From Pomphorhynchus laevis (taxonomy: Eukaryota; Acanthocephala; Palaeacanthocephala; Echinorhynchida; Pomphorhynchidae), in contig WNNJ02000366.1 of NCBI GenBank assembly GCA_012934845.2, positions 87,146 through 151,145 of the forward strand: a DNA stretch of 64,000 nucleotides, given 5' to 3'. Positions within the stretch are counted from its first letter, which is position 1. Every line of letters starts with the position of its first letter. Of the stretch, positions 33,062 to 43,778 are shown piece after piece. Under the pieces are notes generated by a model. That model did no database searches and was not told the DNA's origin. It was given only the letters and a program-made list of their open reading frames with translations. The translations under genes were made by a program, and so were the position numbers.

Positions 33062-34268
33062 GATTAAATAATAACAATAGAAATAAAATTTACAATTCGT
33101 TATATAATGACTTAAATGCTTACTTTGGTAAAATGATTAATAGTAAAAGCTTAAATACATCAGAGATAAGCATTTGGAAAGGTTATATATTTGATAAAAT
33201 TAAAAATAAAATGAAAATAGCAAACAATTACAAAAAAAGATAAAATGAATAAAGATATGTATAAAGAACTTACTAAATTAAAGGATAACTATATTGTATT
33301 GGATTGCATCTATGAGCTGAAATTTTTCCGATTATGGCACGATATTATTTTCAAAGGTATTTATCTTATTTTTGATACAGCAGGACGCTACTAATCAGTC
33401 TGGGTAGGTCTCTTCAGCTGCTGACCCAGACCTACATTTCACGTATCTGATTCAATTTTACAAATTGAATCAGATAATAAAACTATACCAATATTATATT
33501 GGAATCCAAATATAATAAGGGTCGAAACGTGAAATGTAGGTCTGGGTTAGCAGCTGATGAGACCCACCCAGACTGATTAGTAGCGTTCTGCTGTATCAAA
33601 AATAAGATCAATACCTGTGAGGATAATATCGTGCCACAATCGGAAAAGGATAACTATATAATAACAACTATTGATAAAGCTAGTAATAACTTTGTCTTCA
33701 TATTCAAAAAGCTTTATTATGATATACTAATGAAAGAGGTTAATTCTAATGATTTAAATGTAAATCCAACATATGAACCTAGTGAGTAAAGTTTAGAAAC
33801 AATTATTACAAGTCACTGTTCAATATTGAATAAAAAGGGTATACAAATTGAATCAGATAATAAAACTATACCAATATTATATTGGAATCCAAAATTACAT
33901 AAAAATCCAATAAAACCTAGATTCATATGTAGTGCGTTTAAATGTACATTAAAACCACTTTCTGTCTATATGAATAAAATACTTAAAGTAATTAAAGCAC
34001 ACTTTAAAAAATATTGTAAGGTAATCGAAATTAATACTGGTATAAAACACTATTTCAGTATTAATTCTACAAAAGAATTTTTAGAACAGACAAAAGGAAT
34101 AAATTTTCAAAATATAAATACGTACGATTTTAGAACGCGTTTTACAAATTTAGACCTGGCAAATATTAAACAAGCGGTTTCCATTTGAGATAGATATATT
34201 ATATGCGATAACACCTATAACGCCTATTTAACAAAAATTAAACTCTCAAGCTAATATAAATATTCGGA
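33062..34268 (+). pseudogene. Naiad RT (right part of LINE-split copy)
   Basis: Continues the copy from 31043. N-terminal RT to 33294, a 350-bp foreign insertion, then KLYYDILMKEVNSND-like sequence (near 33708). The open frame 33826-34188 follows, with TIPILYWNPKLHKNP and motif A changed to YDFRTRFTNLDL. It ends tail to tail with the minus-strand Naiad at 34270. Stops near 33788 and 34188. Confidence 0.8.
33295..33644. mobile_element. 350-bp insertion with 120-bp inverted arms and hammerhead-like cores
   Basis: Flanked by a 15-bp target duplication (33280-33294, 33645-33659; AAAGGATAACTATAT). Arms 33324-33443 and 33527-33647 are about 92% identical in inverted orientation. The centre contains a short captured Naiad piece (33465-33511). 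The right arm reads GGGTCGAAACGTG, then GGTC and AGCTGATGAGACCC, the parts of a hammerhead with open stem II. Confidence 0.7.
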
Positions 34269-34269
34269 T

Positions 34270-34466
34270 AATTAAATCAGCTAACTTAATCTACGTATTT
34301 AATATAATTATAAAATAAACAAAACATAATAATGCTAAATCAAAATTTAATAATTAAATAATAAAATTAATAATTGTTTTTAGATTTTCTATAATTTAAA
34401 TCAAGTTAAAAAATGAAATTTAAAATAAACGTCATTTTTATGAATTGACTAATAAATAACAGACGT
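34270..34466 (-). repeat. Naiad pseudo-LTR (3')
   Basis: Direct repeat of 37741-37939. Its outer end abuts the plus-strand Naiad copy that ends at 34268. Confidence 0.85.
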
Positions 34467-34489
34467 TGTATCAGAATAAGAATTAGAGG

Positions 34490-34605
34490 TCATCAGGAGG
34501 AACTGCTATGCTATCAGGTTTCGGCCCCTAACTCCTCTACCCAACATAGCAGCGGGGCCAAATACATGCTAATGATGTATTTCCTCTGAAATAACTATCT
34601 AGTAT
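34490..34605 (-). ncRNA. Naiad 3' structured motif, best copy
   Basis: Minus strand: hairpin ATACAT/ATGTAT, then GGCCCC, CTGCTATG, a 16-nt gap, GGGGCC, GAAACCTGATAG, CATAGCAG. GGCCCC can pair with GGGGCC, and CTGCTATG with CATAGCAG. The two stems interleave as in an H-type pseudoknot. A further stem GAGGAA/TTCCTC could enclose the whole. Function unknown. Confidence 0.5.
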
Positions 34606-34626
34606 CTTATTCTAATACAAAGTATA

Positions 34627-35580
34627 TTATTTATTATCCATCCATAAAAATTTGCCACTTAAGAGTTTAAATTTATTCTTTATATTATTGTGTTGATTTA
34701 TATATTTTACTATTTTCTGCTTGATGTTATTTTTATAGTAACCTAGTTTAAAATATGTATCTATTAAATTATTTAAATGATTTTGAAGAAAGCCAATATC
34801 ATTACATATTGTTGCAATTCTTAAAATTTCATTATTTAATGTATTATATTTTATATTATATGGTATGCATGAATGCTCATGCAAAAATATGTTTCTTGTA
34901 AATTTAAATATGTCATCTTTACGATATAAATTAATAGTAGTTTTAGTTAATGTTAATTTAATGTTCATATCTAGATATACACCTTCTTTATCATTAATAT
35001 TGGTTTTGTTAAGAATAAGGCTTTCTGGATAAATGTGCTCACTAATTGAATAAAAATTATTAGAATTAAATACACATATATCATCAATGTATCGAAACAT
35101 ATATTTCATATATTTATATTGTTTAGATTTAGTTTTTACACAGTTATGAACAAATTCATATTCTATAAAGCTTAAAAACAAGTCAGCTATAATTGGGCTA
35201 CTATTACCACCCATTGGAACACCTTTTACTTGTCTAAATATAGATGTCCCTACTTTTAAATAATTTTGATTTATCAAAATATTTAAGGATTCTATTAATT
35301 CAATTTTATCCATATATTTATATTTATTTGATGGTTTAATTTTTGTTAGATAGGCGTTATAATTATTATAACATATATATGTATATCTTTTTCCGAATAT
35401 AAGATTAATTAATTTTACTAACGCTTCTTTAATATCTACTAAATCTAGATTTGTATAAAGCGTACTAAAATCGTATGTATTTATATTTTGAAAATTTATT
35501 CCTTTTGTCTGTTCTAAAAATTCTTTTGTAGAATTAATACTGAAATAGTGTTTTATACCAGTATTAATTTCGATTACCTT
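34627..35580 (-). pseudogene. Naiad RT, motifs A to C and thumb
   Basis: Reverse transcriptase of the Penelope/telomerase-related group. In one frame: YFSINSTKEFLEQTKG, motif A YDFSTLYTNLDLVDIK, a stretch before YKYMDKIEL that may be part of the insertion-in-fingers region, motif B KGVPMGGNSSPIIADLF, motif C FRYIDDICVFN, then DMNIKLTL and a long C-terminal region to LWMDNK. 34627-35313 is a 228-codon open frame starting at an ATG. The frame is open upstream to about 35575, where a frameshift (near 35590) separates it from the N-terminal part. The copies at 21174-21662 and 39640-40246 help confirm the sequence. Confidence 0.9.
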
Positions 35581-35590
35581 GCAATATTTT

Positions 35591-36025
35591 TTAAAAATGT
35601 GCTTTAATTACTTTAAGTATTTTATTCATATAGACAGAAAGTGGTTTTAATGTACATTTAAACGCACTACATATGAACCTAGGTTTTATTGGATTTTTAT
35701 GTAATTTTGGATTCCAATATAATATAGGTATAGTTTTATTATCTAATTCAACCTTTATACCCTTTTTATCCATTATAGAACAGTGACTTGTAATAATTGT
35801 TTCTAAACTCAACTCACTACGTTCATATGTTGGATTTACATTTAAATCATTAGAATTAACCTCTTTCATTAGTATATCATAATAAAGCTTTTTGCATATG
35901 AAGACAAAGTTATTACTAGCTTTATCAATAGTTGTTATTATATAGTTATCCTTTAATTTAGTAAGTTCTTTATACATATCTTTATTAATTTTATCTTTTC
36001 TTTTATAATTGTTTGTTATTTTCAT
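35591..36025 (-). pseudogene. Naiad RT, N-terminal part
   Basis: 144-codon frame: KDNYIITTIDKASNNFVFICKK, then IPILYWNPKLHKNPIKPRFI (the PLE signature with a LPK-HK-P-like block) and LKPLSVYMNKILKV. Ends by frameshift in KAHF. The upstream sequence to 36180 is the same reading in pieces. Confidence 0.88.
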
Positions 36026-36231
36026 TTTATTTTTAATTTTATCAAATATATAATCTTTCCAAATGTTTATCTTAGATATATTCGAGCTTTCCCTATTAAT
36101 CAGCTTACTAAAGTTATCATTTAAGTTATTATATAACGAATTGTAAATTTTATTTTTGTCGTTCTTATTATTTAATCTATATTTATACCCTTTTGATAGC
36201 AGCTTTCTTAATTCACAATTTTTAATTAATT

Positions 36232-36594
36232 CTAGATTATGGGTACATATATGTTCTTTTTTTTATCAAAACTAAGACTTTTACAATTGCATTCTGTTTC
36301 CATTATGTTTCTAATATTATCGTTACATATTGATTTTAATTCTTTATTATAATTACAAATTTTTCGTCCTAATGGTGGTAGGAGTTTATACCTTATTTTA
36401 GGAATATATTTACTTAAATCTGACCCTATTATTTCTTTACTTTTAGAATTATTTAAAAGTCCGGCTATATTTATGTTATCTATACATTTATTAATGAAGT
36501 TTATGGTTAATGCATATTTTCCATTGTTATTATTAACATTTATTGTACGATTATAGTATTTTGTATTACAATAACTGTCTATTATAAAACTCAA
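36232..36594 (-). pseudogene. Naiad linker with C-x-C motif
   Basis: Frame of 120 codons between endonuclease and RT: YALTINFINKCIDNINIAG, SKYIPKIRYKLLPPLGRK and METECNCKS. The Cys-Asn-Cys near its end corresponds to the C-x-C motif described for the domain joining GIY-YIG and RT in N-terminal-endonuclease PLEs. The frame breaks right after it (FDKKKNIYVP). A ~35-bp deletion near 36615-36630, filled in other copies by the FYKNIICSINQ segment, separates it from the endonuclease. Confidence 0.85.
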
Positions 36595-36607
36595 CTTATC
36601 ATATTCG

Positions 36608-37291
36608 TTAATTAATCTTTGATTTATTCAACATATAAAGATCTTTCAGCGTATTATCTCTTAAAAGTTGTTTTAATATTTCTAATCGTTCATTTATATA
36701 CATATCTTTTTTAATATTTTTAACTCTATTTTTCCTATTCCTTTTATCACCATGACTTCTTGGTTTGCGTTTAACTGGATTATTATAATATAGTTGTTTA
36801 TTATGTATTATACTACTTCTGCCAATTCCTTGTACCACGTCATTCAATCCTAATGGGTACATGGAATTAAGCGTTTTAATCCAAAAATCTTCTTTTTCTA
36901 ATAGTTTTTGATTTAATATTGAAATGTTTTCTTCGATAATATGTTCTAAAATAAATAATTTACAGTTTTTAATATCATGTCCTATTAATCTCATATGTTT
37001 ATGAAATATAGTTTGACTATTATGCTGTATATTATATATGTGTTGCCTAAACCTAGTTTTTAACATTTGATATGTTTTTCCTATATATTGCAATCCACAT
37101 GTACATTGTATAAGATACACTACACCTGCGGTATTGCAGTTACAATTATTATTAATATTTAATGAAAAACATTTGTTTGTCGTATTACTTACGATACAAT
37201 TATTATTTATAACATCACAAACTATACAATTTTTTCTGTTACATTTAAAATATCTAAAATTGAAATCATTAGTACTTACGTATTTTTCCAA
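36608..37291 (-). pseudogene. Naiad GIY-YIG endonuclease, N-terminal module
   Basis: About 227 codons. It starts with a Cys cluster (FKCNRKNCIVCD, later NCNCNTAG), then the nuclease core GVVYLIQCTCGLQYIGKTYQ with LKTRFRQH (catalytic Tyr and Arg), HKHMRLIGH, and Glu in LLEKEDFWIKTL. It then has a basic tail (PVKRKPRSHGDK). Role: nicks target DNA for reverse transcription. There is no ATG at the start of the frame. A branch-site-like TACTAAT and TTTCAATTTTAG lie just inside and before it, so an intron may supply the start. Confidence 0.88.
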
Positions 37292-37319
37292 TATGGTTAA
37301 GTATATTTAACTTTTAAGT

Positions 37320-37570
37320 CATAATTTTTAACGTTGCTTTTTCGGTGTCGCCACCTAGTTTAGTTGACTCAGACTAAACTTACAACGGGCCATCCAGCAG
37401 CATCTGACAGGGGGCTGCCCTGCTTAAGGCGGTTGCAGGCTGGAACAAGATCTATAAAGATCTACCACCTTCACTCCACGCGCTACGCGACCTAGCTATT
37501 GGCCATTACCTGGTCTCTTAAACGTGATCACGTGAAGCAGTTTACATTTTAAAGTGTAAACACCTTGGGA
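37320..37570 (-). other. GC-rich block in the Naiad 5' region
   Basis: Far less AT-rich than its surroundings, with small hairpins (GTTTAGT/ACTAAAC near 37357-37378; GTTTACA/TGTAAAC near 37540-37561; CGTGATCACG near 37523). No ORF. It may be a 5' untranslated or promoter region. Confidence 0.4.
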
Positions 37571-37740
37571 TGCAAACTTCTCCCTTTTTTAAGAATTAAT
37601 AATTCATCAAACTTGTTTGAAAATAAGAAAAAATAATAGTAAAGTCGTAACCAATTATACATAGTTTCAGTATTTCTGGCAGAGGTCATATTACCGGGAA
37701 AACAAAGCCCACAGGTCAATAATAACATGTCTGTAGAACA

Positions 37741-37939
37741 AATTAAATCAGCTAACTGAGTCTACGTATTTAATATAATTATAAAATAAACAAAACATAA
37801 TAATGCTAAATCAAAATTTAATAATTAAATAATAAAATTAATAATTGTTTTTAGATTTTCTATAATTTAAATCAAGTTAAAAAAAATGAAATTTAAAATA
37901 AACTTCATTTTTATGAATTGACTAATAAATAACAGACGT
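37741..37939 (-). repeat. Naiad pseudo-LTR (5')
   Basis: Near-identical to 34270-34466 (one or two small indels). Confidence 0.85.
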
Positions 37940-39635
37940 GAAAATAACAAACTTGAAATAATAGAATCCAAATTCGTCAAACATGAAAATATATTTTTCA
38001 TTTTTAATTAAAAACGATGTTTTTCATCTGCAGATCGAACAAAAAAATATCGACGGATCTACAAATTAACGATGGAAAACATTTATCACCTTCTGTAAAT
38101 TCTAAATCTAAAAAGTTTCAAACTCTTAAAAAACTGATATCGCGATCTGATTACAAGATGCTGACTGCAGAAATAATGTAGACGAAAAATAGTTTATGAC
38201 GAACTCGTGGCCAATTTATGAACTCTTATATTAACGTTTAAGTAAAGGTAAGAGTGTGTTACAATTGTATTATAGTTGCAGCCTCCATGAGCTATCGGAT
38301 CACTACCGCTTAGTAGCGTATTGACTATCATTCGAGGATAATAAACGAAATAACAAAAATATCTTCAATGGTTTCATTTATTAGGCTTCCACGAAATTAA
38401 GTTGCGACTTGTAATGATTGATTAATTACTAATCAGTTTATTATTTTATACCTGCATAGTTCATTGATATTTGATGAAATGCATATCCATTACTCGATGA
38501 TTGCTGATTTCATGAATATCTAGCTGGGGAACAGACAGTAGTACCTTATATCGGGTATTCTACTTGGTAAATGTGCGTTCTCATAACTCTTATTAATATA
38601 TGTACTAAGAGATTGATTTTTACATTGTTGTTGCTAAATAATTTCATTTGAAGATAATTTAATATCTAAATTCAATTTGTGTTAGATGATGTTGCTTTCA
38701 TTTTGGATTTAGAAAACGTTGTTTGCTATCAAACTTCTATGAATGGAAATAATGGATTTTTTTATATTTTTCCCGTTTATTTTTTTGCAGGATTAGTTAT
38801 CAAAAATAAAAAAGTCTTTTTGACAGTGATGTTAATTCTTCTTTTAATTAATAGTTAATTAAGTTGATTTTGAAATTGCAAAGTAAAAAATTACACCATA
38901 TCGTAATTAAACTCAAAGTTTGGTAATATAAAATACAACATTTTATTTCAAGAATATTAAAAAATATCTTGAAATTTATAATCATATTATATTTAGTGAA
39001 TGGAATTATAGAAATGGAGAAGCAAATATTTATTATTAAAACAAGTTCGACATTTTATTTTCTTATATCTGCTGCTCTCTTATTAGAACAAAAACTTCAA
39101 ATATCCGGATTAAGACGAAATAAAAACGCAATTATTTTAATATGAAAAGCAAAATCATTACGAATATCTCGAGATTAAGAATCATTTTACAAATAAAGGC
39201 AAATAAAAAATAAAATACTAGTTTATTATAAAAGTATTTTTAGCTATCTTTAAAATATCTTTTTAAATATCTTTAAAAATATCCTTGAAAATTTAATTTT
39301 TATATTTCAATTTGAGGTACAAAATATGTAGATGCAGTTGACATGTATTTGATCGCGATGCTATGTCAGAGTTAGTAATACAAGTTTTTTAAGAATTCTT
39401 GTTTGAAGATACATATGATGTACCTCTTATTATGCATTATTAGTATTAAATATTTATTATTTTGGATTAAATTATATAATTCATATTCTAAAATGGATTA
39501 TGTAATTAATTCTTTAATTCAAATAACCTTGCTTAAAGATGAAGCTCGGTTAAAAATTTATAAATTTGTTCAATAAGTGAACAAATTTATCCATATAATT
39601 CAATTCTTTATGTTAATTTTATATGAACATAAAAT
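37940..39635. other. Intergenic, no gene seen
   Basis: AT-rich sequence without recognised coding or transposon homology, apart from a possible relic of the Naiad motif near 39328-39375 (CATGTATTTGATCGCG, ATGCTATGTC). Two adjacent hairpins lie at 39560-39590 (13-bp arms) and 39610-39641 (13-bp arms). Confidence 0.5.
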
Positions 39636-39639
39636 TAAC

Positions 39640-40246
39640 ATCAATTAAAACTGATTAGAATCCTTAAATATGTTAATAAATCAAAATTATTTAAAGGTAG
39701 GGACATATATTAAGACAAATAAAAGGTGTTCCAATGAGAGGTAATAGTAGCCCAATTATAGCTGACTTAAGCTTTATAGAATATGAATTTGTTCATAACT
39801 GTTTAAAAAATAAATCTAAATTATATAAATATATAAAATATATGTTTCGATATATTGATGATAAATATGTATTAAACCGTAAAAAATTTCAATAAGTGAA
39901 CGTAGTCTTATTTTTAATAAAACTAATATTTATGATAAAGAAGGCATATCTAGATACGAACATAATATCGTCATTATGACATTTAAATTTGCTAGAAACA
40001 TTTTTGCATGAGCATTCATGCATACCATATAATATAAAATATAATACATTAATAATGAAATTTTAAGGATTGCAAAAATATGTAATGATATTGACTTTCT
40101 TCAAACTCATTTAAATAATTTTATAGATACATATTTTAAACTAGGTTACTATAAAAATATCATCAAACAGAAAATAGTAAAATATATAATTCAACACAAT
40201 AATATTAAAAATAAATTTAAAATCATTAGCGGAAAATTTTTATTTT
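39640..40246 (+). pseudogene. Naiad RT C-terminal fragment 1
   Basis: From KGVPMRGNSSPIIADL (motif B) and FRYIDDKYV (motif C) to the RT end. Small deletions and stops. Confidence 0.75.
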
Positions 40247-40264
40247 AAATTTCAATTTTTTATT

Positions 40265-40490
40265 TTAACTTCATTAACTTAAATTTACAAGAATCATATT
40301 TTTGCATGATCATTCATTCATGCATACCATATAATATAAAATATAATACATTAAATAATGAAATTTAAAGAATTGCAACAATTTGTAATGATATTGATTT
40401 TCTTCAAAATCATTTAAATAATTTAATAGATACATATTTTAAACTAGGTTACTATTAAAATAACATCAAGCAGAAAATAGTAAAATATAT
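40265..40490 (+). mobile_element. Naiad RT C-terminal fragment 2 (tandem)
   Basis: Repeats the C-terminal segment (HEHSCIPYNIKYNTLN region onward). Joined directly behind fragment 1. Confidence 0.7.
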
Positions 40491-40790
40491 AAATTAATTC
40501 AGGTAGCCTCATTCGTAATAAAACCAATATTAATGATAAAGAAAGTATATATTTTGATATGAACATTAAATTAACATTAATTAAAACTACTATTAATTTA
40601 TATCGTAAATATGACATATTTAAATTTACAAGAAACATATTTTTGCATGAGCATTCATGCATACCATATAATATAAAATATAATACATTAAATAATGAAA
40701 TTTTACGGATTGCAATAATATGTATTTCTTAAAAATAATTTAAATAATTCAATAGATACGTATATTACACTCACTATTCACATACCTTAT
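40491..40790 (+). mobile_element. Naiad RT C-terminal fragment 3 (tandem)
   Basis: Starts further upstream than fragment 2 (NKTNINDKE region) and runs to the same part of the C-terminus. Same strand as fragments 1 and 2. Confidence 0.7.
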
Positions 40791-40799
40791 TGGGATAAA

Positions 40800-42420
40800 T
40801 AAATCTAATATTTTTGTTAAGTTAATATTAAGTTAAATTTAATTAATAACTTGATCTAATATTAAGTTAAATATAATATTTTAGATTCAACTTTGCAGCA
40901 AAAATTTAACTATTGAAGTTATTAATAGACTTATTAATAAAATTATTAGCGATCTTATGGACTTTTATGGAATATAAATATTCTTATGGATGGATAATAA
41001 ATAATATACTTTATATTTGAATAATAAAAACGTCATTAGCTTGCATTTGGACTCTCAAGTGGAGCATTTTTATAAATAATAATATTATTTGATGTCTTTT
41101 TTTCAAATTTTATCCGTTTATCAAACAGATAATAGTTTTATATATAAATCATGAAATATTATTAAAACTATTATTAGTATGTATTTAGCCTCGCTGCTAT
41201 TTACATTTAAAAATTTATCTATATTGCAAAATATATAATTTCAGTTAAGTGATCTGACCTGATTGATACAGTTTCCTGACTATGAATGTGAGCAACAAAT
41301 AAATATTTGAAACTTATTTGAATATTTATGGGAATATGATATTTATCAACGAATTTTATTAAATGATTAAAAATATTTAGAAGATCAATAGCAACTGCTC
41401 ATTTCAAAAGATATTTGCTTAATTTCAAAATTAGTGATATTGTATTCAAGTTAATTAATTTCGCTACAACTAAGTCAGCTGTCTTAGCTACCAACTAGGG
41501 TATTCGTTCGAGCTTAGAATCCTGGTAAACAAACAAATAAATTGTTTAAAAATCGAAATATACGCAAAGAAAGGTTAATTACTTGAAATAAGTGATTTTT
41601 AGATATTATTTGGAAGGGACGTGTTTTATTTGTAAACGTCTGATCGGATTGAATATTAAATAATCAATGTTAAAGTTTAATAATTAAATAATAACATTTC
41701 ATAAAAATATTTTAAATCTGTAACTTTTTCTTACTATAATATAATGTATTTATAATGTATATTTTATTGTATATTTTAAAATGTATACTTTATTTACAGA
41801 TTTTTTTTTAATTTTATGTTTTAAAAGCATTTGCTTAATAGTAATTTCGTTTTATTTATTTTTATTAATTAAAATAGAAAATAATAATGCATAGAAAATA
41901 ATTAATTTGTTAATTCAATTAATTTCTTAACTAATTAGCAACAAGTGACTTAACAAATTATTATATATAATTATTATTAATATACTTATAATTAATATAT
42001 ATATATCATTTTTTATAATTTTTATATAATTTTTATTAATTAGTTATTAGATTTCTTTTAATGATATTTAAGTGCTAATTCAGCACTCTAGAATGATCTT
42101 ACTAGATATTTTCTAGTACATCATGCACTTGATTCATTCGTCGATTGCCGTCTGCTAGTCCTCCTCTGCATCCAGCAGTGGGAAAGAACAGTCACTTATG
42201 AGTCATAGTGATGACAAAACGGCATTCGTCATTCTTTCGCGTCGGGCTTATATATAATGTATATTAAATATATATTAATATAATATATATTATATTAATA
42301 TATATAAATATTTATATTAAATATAACAAATTTATATATAAATTTATTAAATTTATAATTTTTTTCACTATGCAATAGAGAATTTCGACGTTTTGAATTA
42401 TGCAATAATATAAAACAAAC
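40800..42420. other. AT-rich stretch, no gene seen
   Basis: Includes a partial Naiad motif at 41170-41200 (GTATGTATTTAGCC, TCGCTGCTAT). A more GC-rich patch at 42100-42250 matches nothing I recognise. Confidence 0.45.
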
Positions 42421-43700
42421 ACGTATTCAATGTTTCCAGTCAATCACTGACACTACTGAAAGGAACATAGCTACAAACAAAATGGGAGAAATATTGTTCC
42501 AGAAGTATGCCAATATCAAACCTGACTATCAATATATGCCAAACCTATCTCATGATCATTGGCACTAGCCAAACTACGAAAACGAAAAGAGATAATAAAA
42601 AAGCTGCTGATAAAGGTGTAAAAGTAGTTGTATGGGATAGGAATGATTATATCACTGAAGCTTTACGCCATCTTGAGTCAGACACATACGAAAGGACAAC
42701 AGAGGATGCTCTGCGATTAGCATCAGAACGATTGAATGTTTGATAGTGAAATATCTGCGTAAAGGAGTCATCGATACACGAGCTAGATAAACAATGATGA
42801 CAGGTGTGAATAACGGAGGCCGGTTTTACATGCTACCAAAAATTCATAAAACAGAAAGACACTGCCCCGAACGACCCATTGTTAGTTGCGTAGGAACCCT
42901 TACGGAGAGATTATCGAAGTTTGTCCGCACGAATCTCAAACCACTTTAAAAAAATGTTCAAGCACACATTGAAAGTACAGATGATTTTCTCCGAAAATTC
43001 GACCAAATCAAGTTGACAATACCAAGTGAAGCAATTATTTGTACTCTCGATGTGGAGTCTATATACACAAATATCCCCATAAATAATGGTATTGAAGCGA
43101 TAAAGCAAGCTACAAAATCATTGGACTGCGATATTGCAGGGATGATTGTAGAGGCTACCGAAATTGTGCTGATACGATTTAGAGATGACCTATATGTGCA
43201 AATGTCCGGAACGGCGATGGGAACCCCTCTTGCACAAGCATATACCATTCTTTATATGAACACATATGAAAAAGGTCAATTTGAATCGTCAACAATAGAA
43301 CCACATACATGGTTGAGATACCTAGACGATGTATTCTATATTTGGACTGTAGGAGAGGAAACTTTTAACAAATTCCTAGAACATATCAACAATGGTCAAA
43401 TAAAATTTACATGTTATCGAACTTGGCCAGTGCATTTTCTAGATGTTACAATGGACAAGCGATGGAACTTAGATAATGTACGTTATTTTACAAGTCCATA
43501 TCGCAAGAAAGAATCAACAGCCGTCTATTTACATCACACCAGTGCACATTCATCCACAACTAAAAGAACAATGATACAAAATGAATTTAGAAGAGCTATT
43601 AAAATAGCTAGCGAAACAGATGTGAAGTGATCAGCGATTAATACCATTATAGGAGATCTAATTTTGAGAGGATATAGAAAGCGAGAGATATATAGAGAGA

Positions 43701-43778
43701 GAGTTGAGCAGGGTGAGAAGGATGACTCGTGAATCACTACTGTGATTCACGAGTCATCCTTCTCACCCTGCTCAACTC
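43701..43778. repeat. Perfect 37-bp inverted repeat, 4-nt loop
   Basis: The arms 43701-43737 and 43742-43778 are exact reverse complements, with spacer TACT. It sits between the RT and GIY-YIG parts of PLE-3. Confidence 0.95.

Larger units (their letters stand above)
34270..37939 (-). mobile_element. Near full-length Naiad PLE (N-terminal GIY-YIG, linker, RT) with pseudo-LTRs
   Basis: About 3.67 kb. Direct repeats of ~198 bp (37741-37939 and 34270-34466) border it. Reading along the minus strand: pseudo-LTR, 5' region with a GC-rich block (37320-37570), GIY-YIG endonuclease (37291-36608), linker with C-x-C (36594-36232), RT (36025-34627), structured 3' motif (34600-34500), pseudo-LTR. The permuted order, the C-x-C linker and the CCHH-type endonuclease are the defining traits published for Naiads. 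Three frameshifts or small deletions break the single ORF. Confidence 0.9.

Noticed and set aside
34490-34605. Canonical hammerhead ribozyme at Naiad ends
   Set aside because: GAAAC and TGATGA occur, but their order relative to the stems does not give the hammerhead core. Published Naiads also lack it.
37254-37279. A 26-nt GT-AG mini-intron (GTAAGT to TTTTAG) in the Naiad 5' region
   Set aside because: Too short for animal splicing. Only the acceptor half is conserved in the second copy at 25403-25423, so I kept only the acceptor idea.
34627-37291. In-frame UGA selenocysteine codons in Naiad
   Set aside because: The breaks seen are frameshifts and TAA stops. I found no repeated in-frame TGA at Cys positions.
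42100-42250. GC-richer patch as a tRNA or snRNA gene
   Set aside because: No cloverleaf, A/B boxes or Sm-type signals were recognised.
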